From Myxococcota bacterium (GTDB lineage: Bacteria; Myxococcota_A; Polyangia; JAAYKL01), in contig JASJCT010000043.1 in assembly GCA_030065855.1 (NCBI GenBank), forward strand, positions 1 to 64,000: a DNA stretch of 64,000 bases, written 5' to 3'. The notes below the pieces were generated by a model. The model saw only the letters and a program-made list of their open reading frames with translations. It did no database searches and was not told the DNA's origin. Shown here piece after piece: positions 53,003-60,676 of this stretch; the stretch's first letter is position 1; each line of letters starts with the position of its first letter. A program made the translations under genes and the position numbers.

Positions 53003-53976
53003 TGCCAAAACGCGAAAGGGTACCAGTATCACTTGTCGGGTCGTTGTGCTTCATCGCACTAGCCGTGTTCCCAGCACCGTTGCTATCCGCTAATAATGGT
53101 GCCACGGGCTGTCGCCTCGCTGTAATTGCCATGCCCCGGGGATCGAGTCGGGAAGCTGGGGTGGCTCGTGCCGTAATCCCCAAGAAGACAACGGCCAAGT
53201 GTCAACTGATAATGGTCGAAGAGATGGTCGCCAGGGTGCCGACCGACCGAACTGTCACTATTCCCGATGACATTCAAGCCCAGATCGATAGGGCCAAGCA
53301 AGCCGCACTGCAATTCGATCTATCCACCGCAGCCCGCCTCTGGCGAGAGGCAGCTTCAGCCACCGTGCAGTCCGACATGGTTGTTCTGCATCCGAGTATC
53401 GTCGTGGAGACCCTCATCGCTGCGGGGGCCGCATCCATTGATGCCGGAGAGCAAGATACGGCTCTGCTCTACTATCGCAAAGCGCTCTCATTGGATAGCG
53501 ATGCGCGCCCCGGCCCCAGTATTTCGCCCCAAGCCCAGGCGTTTTTTGCAGCAGGCCGCAATGCCGGTCCAATCCTGTTTCCCGTCCCGCCACCCGCTCG
53601 GCTGCGTACACTGGCCAAGCAGTGGCAGGTCGAGGGAATCCTGTGGATATCCGCGGGGAGGGATGAGGAGGGGTTGATCCTCAGCGAAAAGATCTCCCTC
53701 GTCAAGGAGGCCACCACCAAACCACAGATTCGCCATCGCCTGCCCTTCGACATCGCAGCCCAAGAGCGCTGGTTGGCCGGTGAACAACGTCGCCTGCAGA
53801 TCCGCGTGCGTCAAGCATGTGGCATCCCCCAAGAGGTTACGAAGCCGCCACCTTGGTACAAAAAGTGGTGGGTTTACGCCATTGCCGGTGGTGTCGTCGC
53901 CGCAGGAACTGCCATTGCCATTGCAGCGACAGCCACTGCTGATCCTGGCAACGTGGACGTAGTGGTGTATCATTGA
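52999..53976 (+). CDS. Exported protein with TPR-like middle and C-terminal membrane segment
   Basis: This is a 325-aa protein with a signal peptide (about 1-30, LCFIALAVFPAPLLSANN). The middle (about 95-180) is helical and TPR-like (AALQFDLSTAARLWREAASA; TALLYYRKALSLDSDARPGP). A basic Pro-rich segment (VTKPPPWYKKWWVYAIAGGV) opens a membrane segment at about 288-310, as in many myxobacterial proteins encoded next to PEGA kinases. No enzyme motif is seen. It overlaps the kinase gene by 4 bp and the kelch gene by 4 bp, so it is co-translated with both. Possible kinase partner in the periplasm. Confidence 0.75.
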   Translation: MMPKRERVPVSLVGSLCFIALAVFPAPLLSANNGATGCRLAVIAMPRGSSREAGVARAVIPKKTTAKCQLIMVEEMVARVPTDRTVTIPDDIQAQIDRAKQAALQFDLSTAARLWREAASATVQSDMVVLHPSIVVETLIAAGAASIDAGEQDTALLYYRKALSLDSDARPGPSISPQAQAFFAAGRNAGPILFPVPPPARLRTLAKQWQVEGILWISAGRDEEGLILSEKISLVKEATTKPQIRHRLPFDIAAQERWLAGEQRRLQIRVRQACGIPQEVTKPPPWYKKWWVYAIAGGVVAAGTAIAIAATATADPGNVDVVVYH

Positions 53977-55445
53977 GCCTGGCCCGTACGATCTCCCTCG
54001 GGCTGCTCATCTGCTTTTGCTTTGCGGCTTGTGACGACAGTGTCGGCACCGTGGAGGTCTTTCTCATCAAGTCCCCACTCGTCGCAGAAGATCCACTCGA
54101 CATGTCGCTGGTCAGTCATCTACGCATCCGGGTCAGCGGCGCAAACATGAACCCCGTCGAGCAAACCTTTGACTTTCAGCCCGGCAGCTCGTCGAAATTG
54201 CCACCGATTCCAGCAGGCGACCGGAGAATTATCACTGTCGAGGGATTGGCCGGAGCAGACGGCTACGTCATCTCTCGTGGACGTTCCCTGCCCTTTACAG
54301 TTAACGAGGGAAATCAGGAGATAGATCTGTTCATCGGCCGCGTGGGGCGTTTTTCCATCGCCCCAGGATATGGTCTCACCCAAGCGCGGTTCGGCCACGT
54401 TGCATTGTTAACCAAAGGCGGAGACCTACTCGTCGCTGGCGGTGCTGCCGGGGGTACCATGATCAGCCCCCTCGACCTACTCACCTCGATTGAGCGCTAC
54501 GATCCGACCAGTGGCAATACGTCCTTTTTTGACTGCGGTCCCTCGTCCGGCGGGATGTGTCTGCAGTCGGCGAGGGCTTTTGCTGCAGCAGCGCGAGTTA
54601 CAGGGGGTATCTCCATCTACGGTGGTAGGGACGATTACGGGTTGCTCGGCACAGTGGACTTTATTGACCTCCAAGGCCAAACCAGCACTCAAAGCGAGCT
54701 GTTGAGTGCCGCAAGATCCCACGCCGCCGTGTTCTCCCTTAACGAAACCCGTGTAATTGCAGGCGGTATAGACCAAACGGGCGGGCCCACGGCGATGGCC
54801 GAGATCGTACGCGCAAATGGATCTGTCGTGCAATTGGCCATGCCCGCGCCACGACAGGGACTGGCCGGCGCCGCGGCGGCAAATATCGGCCTTCTCTATG
54901 GTGGACTCGATCCTGCTGGTCAGCCGTCATCGGCCTTTATTACATTTGATCCCAACAAAAATACTTTTGATATCCATTCATCAGAAAGCGAAGCACGGGC
55001 CTTCGTGGACGCGGTTACACTGTCCGATGGACGGGTCATCCTCATTGGCGGCCAGAACGAAGCGGGCACTGCTTCAGCCAGTGTAGATTTGTTTGATCCA
55101 ATTCGCATGCTGCTCTGCCCCATCGGCTCGCTCAACCAGGCAAGGTGGCATGGGGCGAGCATTAGATTGCCCGATGGCAGGGTGATGGTCATGGGTGGGT
55201 TACTGTCGAACGATCCACCTGAGCCAACCCCCTCGGTGGAGATACTCGACCCGCGGTTCGTCAAGCTGGGTGCGACATGTGCTCAGACCTCGGGCGCGCT
55301 CACTATCACAGCGACCCAAAGTATGAGAATTCGCCGCTATCTACTCTCAGCCGAGCTATTGCCCAACGGCATGGTGGCCGTGGTCGGTGGCATCGACCAA
55401 CACGGCGCTGCCATCAAACAAATTGAAATTTTCATCCCGGAGTAA
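53973..55445 (+). CDS. Kelch-type propeller lipoprotein
   Basis: This is a 490-aa lipoprotein with signal LARTISLGLLICFCFAAC then DDS. The start is a TTG whose last bases overlap the previous stop (TTGA). An N-terminal Ig-like domain (about 25-130) is followed by kelch-like repeats with the GG pattern (GDLLVAGGAAGGT; GGISIYGGRDDYG; DGRVILIGGQNEAGT; DGRVMVMGGLLSND; NGMVAVVGGIDQHG), which form a propeller. Its last codons are contained in the 33-bp tandem repeat that follows. Likely a surface recognition protein. Confidence 0.82.
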   Translation: MSLARTISLGLLICFCFAACDDSVGTVEVFLIKSPLVAEDPLDMSLVSHLRIRVSGANMNPVEQTFDFQPGSSSKLPPIPAGDRRIITVEGLAGADGYVISRGRSLPFTVNEGNQEIDLFIGRVGRFSIAPGYGLTQARFGHVALLTKGGDLLVAGGAAGGTMISPLDLLTSIERYDPTSGNTSFFDCGPSSGGMCLQSARAFAAAARVTGGISIYGGRDDYGLLGTVDFIDLQGQTSTQSELLSAARSHAAVFSLNETRVIAGGIDQTGGPTAMAEIVRANGSVVQLAMPAPRQGLAGAAAANIGLLYGGLDPAGQPSSAFITFDPNKNTFDIHSSESEARAFVDAVTLSDGRVILIGGQNEAGTASASVDLFDPIRMLLCPIGSLNQARWHGASIRLPDGRVMVMGGLLSNDPPEPTPSVEILDPRFVKLGATCAQTSGALTITATQSMRIRRYLLSAELLPNGMVAVVGGIDQHGAAIKQIEIFIPE

Positions 55446-55585
55446 TCAGGTAAAAATGAGATTTTCATCCCGGAGTAATCAGATGAAAATGAGATTTTCA
55501 TCCCGGAGTAATCAGATGAAAATGAGATTTTCATCCCGGAGTAATCAGATGAAAATGAGATTTTCATCCCGGAGTAATCAGATGA
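55428..55585 (+). repeat. 33-bp tandem repeat duplicating a stop/ribosome-site/start module (five copies)
   Basis: Units begin at 55428, 55461, 55494, 55527 and 55560. Each has ATTTTCATCCCGGAGTAATC AG followed by (A)TGAAAATGAG or a variant. The first copy is the 3' end of the kelch gene (its TAA is inside the unit); the last copy gives the GGAG site and the ATG of the next lipoprotein. Because the unit is 11 codons, copies also keep an in-frame string of ATG codons (MKMRFSSRSNQ repeated) joined to the lipoprotein. Copies are almost identical, so expansion is recent. Confidence 0.95.
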
Positions 55586-56502
55586 GAAACAAACCGAGAT
55601 TGCACATTGGGCTATTCGTCGGGTGTCTCCTGTGGGCAGCGTGTGCCGGTGATGGCGAGTCAGGAGATTCGGTCAACCAATTAGAAATCTCCGAGACAAC
55701 CCTAGCCTATCTCAGGGTCGTAGATGACGCGATAGGTGAGTTGGATGGCAAGGTCAATACCGCGGCCCTCGGCTCAGAACTGGAATTAGAGCTAGTAGAA
55801 CTGGTCGACCAGCTCACCTCGGTGATCGAGCAAACAGACGTTCAAACCATCGTCAATGACTGGGAGCTGCTCAACCTGGCATGGATCGCTGGTACCCCAT
55901 ATGAAGTTACTTCCGCAACTCTGACCACCTCAGTCAAGCTCGCCGGTATCCCCCACTTTGAAGTACTCTCCCAGACGGCCAAGGCAACTCGGGGAACCAC
56001 CCATGATCTACCAACCATCGAGTGTGGGATGAACTGCCTCACATCCCTCTATACCACCATTCTTGCCGACTTGAGCCTATCTGCCCTGTGGGAGGCCACA
56101 CCGGTAGTAGGTGCCGGCGCCAGCCAGTTTTTGAACGGTAGCTCCAGTGGCCATCTCTACCCGGCCTGCATGGAATGGCAATCAGCGGAGTGCAACATCA
56201 CGCACCTACTCAGCGCCGCGTCGAACTGGAGCGAAGCAGCCTTGTGGATGGCCACCGATGACTTGGGTCTCAGCGCGTTGCTCAAGGTCCTGGCATTGAT
56301 TCAAACGGTGAGCGTCATTGCGTCCGAGGGTCGTCAATACCTGGTATCGTGCAATGCCTTCCTCACCGAACAGTGTGTGCCCGATGAGCAACCGACAGAT
56401 ACAGAAACAGGTTCCGCCACTGATACACCAGATGCTGGCTCGGCATCTAATTCTGCCTCGGATAGCGCAGCTGGCAGCGACATCGATGGGGGAAAATCGT
56501 AA
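55582..56502 (+). CDS. Helical lipoprotein of unknown family
   Basis: This is a 306-aa lipoprotein (MRNKPRLHIGLFVGCLLWAAC). The mature part is mainly helical and hydrophobic in places (LALIQTVSVIASEGRQYLVS) with paired cysteines (CGMNCLTS; CMEWQSAEC) and a Ser/Asp/Thr-rich tail (TDTETGSATDTPDAGS). No family is recognised. The start at 55582 is chosen since only it gives a lipoprotein signal; starts in the upstream tandem repeats would add up to about 44 residues of a repeated MKMRFSSRSNQ peptide and bury the signal. It is the last gene of the kinase operon. Confidence 0.72.
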   Translation: MRNKPRLHIGLFVGCLLWAACAGDGESGDSVNQLEISETTLAYLRVVDDAIGELDGKVNTAALGSELELELVELVDQLTSVIEQTDVQTIVNDWELLNLAWIAGTPYEVTSATLTTSVKLAGIPHFEVLSQTAKATRGTTHDLPTIECGMNCLTSLYTTILADLSLSALWEATPVVGAGASQFLNGSSSGHLYPACMEWQSAECNITHLLSAASNWSEAALWMATDDLGLSALLKVLALIQTVSVIASEGRQYLVSCNAFLTEQCVPDEQPTDTETGSATDTPDAGSASNSASDSAAGSDIDGGKS

Positions 56503-56533
56503 ACTCTTGAGCAGTGCGTTCTACGGCAGAGAA

Positions 56534-56665
56534 ATGTACATCGCCGTCACCGACCGCGGCGCCACCGACGCGCTCATCGAGCTGGCCGACCTCGTCACCG
56601 AGATGAAGGAGATCAAACATCCGTGCAAAGCCGGCATCAAAGCCCAACAAGGAATAGAGTTTTGA
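56534..56665 (+). pseudogene. cobO: 3' remnant of a cobalamin adenosyltransferase (cobO/btuR) gene
   Basis: The frame MYIAVTDRGATDALIELADL followed by VTEMKEIKHPCKAGIKAQQG and IEF is a clear match to the last 43 or so residues of CobO/BtuR-type ATP:corrinoid adenosyltransferases (the VLTGR-x-AP-x-LIE-x-ADLVTEM-x-E-x-KHP-x-x-x-GI-x-A-x-x-GIEF end). The nucleotide-binding N-terminal three quarters are absent, and upstream sequence belongs to the lipoprotein gene. An ATG at 56486 could open it, but the protein would have no active site. It marks a recombination or deletion breakpoint near 56500. Confidence 0.75.
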
Positions 56666-56789
56666 TAAGCGAAGGGTTTCCATGACCGCCACCCAGTGTA
56701 CTATTCGTTTGAAATTCTCGGAACTCTCCCCATACTCGAAACAGGGTAAGAGTTAGAACCAAGGGGATTCCTGATAGGCGGTGTAGAAT

Positions 56790-57800
56790 ATGGATTCGAT
56801 AAGTCAAGCAGCTTTAGGTGCAGTGGTAGGTGAAACTGTCCTGGGGCCAAAGATAGGGAACAGAGCTCTTTTATGGGGCGCCGTTGCAGGTACTATTCCC
56901 GATCTCGACGTTCTGTTCTATCCGCTAATGGATGAAGTCACTAAGCTGGGGTGGCATCGCGGGTTATCACACTCCTTGCTCCTCAACTGCGCCCTTGCCC
57001 CCGTATTGGGCTTCGTGCTGTTCCGGCTGAACGGTCGCCGAGCATCCATTAAAAGTTGGAGTGTGCTGTCACTCTCATGCTTGCTTGCGGCGATACTTTT
57101 GGACTGTTTTACAGTCTATGGAACCCAGGTATTTCAGCCCTTCAGCAATTATCAGGTTGGTTTCAACAACATCTCTATTGTAGATCCTCTCTACACGGCA
57201 CCTCTGTTGTTTGGAATCGCAGTGGCACTGTTTCTCAGACGGTCTCCTCCTGCCAGAAGAGCGGTGATTCTCACCGGACTTGCGGCTAGCACCATCTACA
57301 TGGCCGCGACGATAGCGATCAAAGGCCAGGTCCGTTCCATCGTGAGTGAGTCCCTTGCCAAACAGAATATTCCTTACGAAAGACTAATGACCACGCCGAC
57401 CTTGTTCAACACTGTGCTTTGGCGAGCCACTGCAAAGGTCCCCGATGGCTACTATGTCGGCTACTACTCTTTATTCGACACGCGTTCAGTGATTGAGTTC
57501 AAGTTCGTAAGTAGTAACGATAGGCTACTTGATGGGATTAGTGATAGCCAAGCGGTGAATCAGCTGCTCTGGTTCTCAAACGGCTGGTATACCGTTGAGG
57601 AATCGAGCGAGGGACATCTCATTTTCAGCGATCTCAGATTCGGCGAGATTCACACCGACTCAGAGAGGCAAGGGCAGTACGTTTTCAATTGGCAGTTAGT
57701 AACGAATCCGTCCGGCGCATTGTTGAAAAGGCTTGATCCACAAGTAGATGATGCTGGAGCGGCAATGCAGTTCTTGTGGAACCGAATACGCGGCCACTGA
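56790..57800 (+). CDS. DUF457/YdjM-type membrane-bound metal-dependent hydrolase
   Basis: This is a 336-aa protein. It begins MDSISQAALGAVVGETVLG and has the family motifs GTIPDLDVLFYP and WHRGLSHSLLLN (conserved Asp and His residues, about 48-70), then HD-less C-terminal variants (DCFTVYGTQVFQPFS), with about five membrane segments in the first 185 residues and a soluble C-terminal domain. It belongs to the 'metal-dependent hydrolase' family related to YdjM; the substrate is unknown. It has no partner gene; gaps flank it on both sides. Confidence 0.85.
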   Translation: MDSISQAALGAVVGETVLGPKIGNRALLWGAVAGTIPDLDVLFYPLMDEVTKLGWHRGLSHSLLLNCALAPVLGFVLFRLNGRRASIKSWSVLSLSCLLAAILLDCFTVYGTQVFQPFSNYQVGFNNISIVDPLYTAPLLFGIAVALFLRRSPPARRAVILTGLAASTIYMAATIAIKGQVRSIVSESLAKQNIPYERLMTTPTLFNTVLWRATAKVPDGYYVGYYSLFDTRSVIEFKFVSSNDRLLDGISDSQAVNQLLWFSNGWYTVEESSEGHLIFSDLRFGEIHTDSERQGQYVFNWQLVTNPSGALLKRLDPQVDDAGAAMQFLWNRIRGH

Positions 57801-58081
57801 ATCCACCCCTGGTGGGTGCCCGTGGTGCCCCTTGTGAGTGCCCGTGTGGTTACACCATTGTGGGTACCATCATTTTAGTGTGGTGCGGTTTCGGGTATCG
57901 CTCCCGACAGCTGTAAATATGCACACGAGGTTGCACATGCGATTTATCAGCCGTAACAATCTTAATCAGCTGGCTAGCAGGAGAAACCAAGTTGCATCAA
58001 GGCGTGTTTCCTGATCCAGAGTTCCGCATGACAAAGGAGTCGGCGTGAACGAGTCTGCCAGACAGTCAGGACGAATCTGTT

Positions 58082-59710
58082 ATGAAACAGGTGAACGATT
58101 ATCATCAAACGACGAAACACCAACCCCGAAGGTATGCCCGCTCACCGGGGTACATGGACTGGGACAATCAACCCAACCCGTTTCGTTTCTGGAAGGGTAC
58201 CCCGCAAGTCGACTTGCCATTCCACGGGGCGGATCCCGAGGGAACCCACTCGGATCTGTATCGACGCGGTCGGCGATCATCGGCGGAAATGAGCTTGACC
58301 ACCATTTCGCGATTTCTCGAGCTAGCGCTCGGTATTTCAGCATGGAAATCATTTGGGGACAGTACGTGGGCGCTGAGGATGAATCCATCCAGTGGAAACC
58401 TGCACCCCACCGAGTGCCATCTGTTGTTGCCGCCAGTGGTTGATGGAAGGGCGAGAGTTGTCCACTACAATGCCTACCATCATGCATTGAGCGAACGTGC
58501 GACCATCGGGGCGGAATTGTGGCAGGCGACGAGATCGCATTTCTCAAACGCTGGGTTTGCTGTTGCCTTGACGAGCATTTTCTGGAGAGAGGCGTGGAAA
58601 TATGGGGAACGGGCGCTTAGATACACGCAACACGATGTGGGCCACGCCTTGGCCGCCTTGCGCATCGCAGCCAATCTTTTTGGCTGGCGGGTGACATACC
58701 TTTGCGACATGTCTGATCGCGATATCGGCCGGCTACTCGGTTTTGACCGTGTGAAGTGGCATGCCGATGAAGAAGAGCATGCGGATTTGATGGTATGGGT
58801 GCATGATGCGACAAGCCACGATATCCCCCGAAGATTTCCCGACTCGCTCGTTCAGTCATACACGGACTTGATGTTTGTTGGGCAACCAGAACGTCTCAGT
58901 CCCCAAACGACGCGATGGGATCTCATCTACGATACCGCCAGGTATCTGGACAGGCCTTCGACACAGATGAAACCAGTCCCGATGGCTACGACGTCCTTTC
59001 GTGAGGAGCCATCGGTAGCCAAGAGTGCAACCAGCATTATTCGAGAGCGACGTAGCGCCCAGCAGTTTGACCGTCAGGGGTACATTCACCGCGACGTTCT
59101 GTTGTCCATTTTGGACAAAACGCTACCTCGGTGTGATGCCGCACCATTTGATGTCGCGTTGGCTCCACCGAGATTGGATTTGGTATTGTTCGTTCATCGG
59201 GTTCGCGAGTTGCCGCCTGGGCTCTACTACTATTCGCGGGTGAAAGCCCAGTTGGCAGATGTTCAATCGAACATGGACACCACCTTTTTGTGGGAACCCG
59301 TCGGATCAGGCGTTCCACTCTATTTATTGAAAGATGGCGATTTTCAAGAGCACGCTGCCGACATTAGCTGTTTCCAAGATATCGCTGGCGATAGTGCTGT
59401 TTCCTTTGGCATGGTAGCGCAATTTAAAAGAACCTTGGAAGCGGCACCGTGGGAGTACAAGTCCCTTTTTTGGGAATCCGGCATGATCGGTCAAGTGTTG
59501 TATCTGGAAGCCGAGGCCCACGATGTACGAGGAACGGGGATCGGATGTTATTTCGACGATCCGTTTCACGCCTTGCTCGGCCTCCGTGGAAATGCGTATC
59601 AGAGCCTTTATCACTTTACCATTGGCAAGCCGATTGACGATCCCCGCTTGACTACACTGCCGAGTTACCATCATTTGAATCGGCTGTGGCCTTCCTTGTC
59701 ATCTCGATGA
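58082..59710 (+). CDS. SagB/ThcOx-family dehydrogenase with two nitroreductase-like domains
   Basis: This is a 542-aa protein with two copies of the FMN nitroreductase fold. The N-terminal domain (about 60-290) has RRSSAEMSLTTI, LRMNPSSGNLHPTECHLL and YRLG-like cores; the C-terminal domain (about 320-525) has IIRERRSAQQFDRQGYIHRD, LPPGLYYYSR and GTGIGCYFDDP. The SagB branch includes azoline oxidases of ribosomal peptide pathways, but no precursor, cyclodehydratase or other peptide-maturation gene is near. The ATG at 58082 is the only usable start in frame (a TGA lies 36 bases upstream). It overlaps the 3' end of mnhG by 40 bp on the other strand. Confidence 0.85.
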   Translation: MKQVNDYHQTTKHQPRRYARSPGYMDWDNQPNPFRFWKGTPQVDLPFHGADPEGTHSDLYRRGRRSSAEMSLTTISRFLELALGISAWKSFGDSTWALRMNPSSGNLHPTECHLLLPPVVDGRARVVHYNAYHHALSERATIGAELWQATRSHFSNAGFAVALTSIFWREAWKYGERALRYTQHDVGHALAALRIAANLFGWRVTYLCDMSDRDIGRLLGFDRVKWHADEEEHADLMVWVHDATSHDIPRRFPDSLVQSYTDLMFVGQPERLSPQTTRWDLIYDTARYLDRPSTQMKPVPMATTSFREEPSVAKSATSIIRERRSAQQFDRQGYIHRDVLLSILDKTLPRCDAAPFDVALAPPRLDLVLFVHRVRELPPGLYYYSRVKAQLADVQSNMDTTFLWEPVGSGVPLYLLKDGDFQEHAADISCFQDIAGDSAVSFGMVAQFKRTLEAAPWEYKSLFWESGMIGQVLYLEAEAHDVRGTGIGCYFDDPFHALLGLRGNAYQSLYHFTIGKPIDDPRLTTLPSYHHLNRLWPSLSSR

Positions 59711-60066
59711 ACAAATTGCCTTTCGAGCCCGCAGCTGCCGGACTCGTGCAGGTCCGGATCCAACCGTGTGTCGCTGGCGGGGCGGGCGCCGTTGCACAGG
59801 GCAGCCCGGACGATCAGCTGGGCTCCGACAGGAATGGTCACAAAGAGAAAGACTACCACGAGCAGCGCCCGCAAAATCGCACCTCCGCCCAGGCCCAGGG
59901 CACACCCCAGCATGATACAACAGACACCGAGGGTGGCCGCTTTGCCCGCGGCGTGGCTACGGGTGTAGACATCGGGATAGCGCAGCAGGCCCACCGCGGC
60001 CAGCAACACCATCAAGACACCGAAGCCGGCCAGACAGAGAGCCGCAATCACAACTAATTCGCTCAT
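59671..60066 (-). CDS. mnhG: Mnh/Mrp cation:proton antiporter subunit G
   Basis: This is a 131-aa inner-membrane protein: MSELVVIAALCLAGFGVLMV, then LLAAVGLLRYPDVYTRSHAAGKAATLG, the MnhG/PhaG signature, and a third membrane segment (ILRALLVVVFLFVTIPVGAQ). The C-terminal 35 residues are soluble and unusual. The ATG at 60066 overlaps the subunit F stop by 4 bp; an ATG 27 bases earlier is rejected. It ends the operon and runs 40 bp into the 3' end of the converging SagB-type gene. Confidence 0.92.
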   Translation of the reverse strand: MSELVVIAALCLAGFGVLMVLLAAVGLLRYPDVYTRSHAAGKAATLGVCCIMLGCALGLGGGAILRALLVVVFLFVTIPVGAQLIVRAALCNGARPASDTRLDPDLHESGSCGLERQFVHRDDKEGHSRFK

Positions 60067-60344
60067 GGCTCGCCCTTTCGTTCCAAATACCAAGACAGGG
60101 CCACGGCCCCCATGAAGGTCACCATAGCCACCGCCACGGCCACGTCCAGCAGGGCCGTCACATCGGTTCGCCAGGCCAGCAGGGCTACCTCGGCCACGGC
60201 TGAGATGGTCAGCACATCCAGGGCCATCACGCGGTCGGCATTGGTTGGCCCGCGCAGCAGGCGCAGCCCGGCGGCGGCCATCGCCAGGGCCACCCCCCCC
60301 ATCATGACGTCAAGGATTAGCGCGACGGCGGGGTCTGCGTTCAT
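60063..60344 (-). CDS. mnhF: Mnh/Mrp antiporter subunit F
   Basis: This is a 93-aa three-helix membrane protein (MNADPAVALILDVMMGGVAL) with the MnhF/PhaF signature GLRLLRGPTNADRVMALDVLTI. AAAGGAG precedes the ATG at 60344. It overlaps subunits E and G by 4 bp each. A longer frame reaching 60545 is just antisense-like GC-rich sequence over subunit E. Confidence 0.92.
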   Translation of the reverse strand: MNADPAVALILDVMMGGVALAMAAAGLRLLRGPTNADRVMALDVLTISAVAEVALLAWRTDVTALLDVAVAVAMVTFMGAVALSWYLERKGEP

Positions 60345-60676
60345 GCCAGCAACTCCTTTACGCGCCGCTCGTAACCGTCCTTGATCTGCCGGCGCAGCGC
60401 GGCAATATCGGGGGCAAACATGGCGTGCACCAACAGGCTGCTGCGGTCTTGGGAAACCCCTAGGGCCATGGTGCCCGGCGTCAAGGTCAACAGGTTGGCC
60501 AGCAGGGCGATCTCGATATCGCGCTTCACATCCAGCTCGACGCAAAAGATCGCCGGCTGGCGCCGATTCGCGGGTGTCACCACGTCGTAAGCCACCTGCA
60601 AAGACGAGCGCACCAGCTCCCAGGTGAAAAAGGCCACAAAACCGAGGGCCAGGGGAATCTTGCGCAGCACTTTCAT
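60341..60676 (-). CDS. mnhE: Mnh/Mrp antiporter subunit E
   Basis: This is a 111-aa MnhE-like protein (MKVLRKIPLALGFVAFFTWE) with one or two membrane segments and the conserved LANLLTLTPGTMALGVSQDRSSL region and VHAMF. The start at 60676 overlaps the subunit D stop by 4 bp. It is on the short side for the family (usually about 105-170 aa). Confidence 0.9.
   Translation of the reverse strand: MKVLRKIPLALGFVAFFTWELVRSSLQVAYDVVTPANRRQPAIFCVELDVKRDIEIALLANLLTLTPGTMALGVSQDRSSLLVHAMFAPDIAALRRQIKDGYERRVKELLA

Noticed and set aside
55428-55585. CRISPR-like reading of the 33-bp repeat array
   Set aside because: Units are directly adjacent with no spacers; it is a tandem duplication.
58045-58443. A GTG-started frame (132 codons) with a good AAAGGAG site just before the SagB-type gene
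   Set aside because: It overlaps the SagB-type gene in another frame for almost its whole length and has no family resemblance. The ribosome site may belong to a short leader or be chance.
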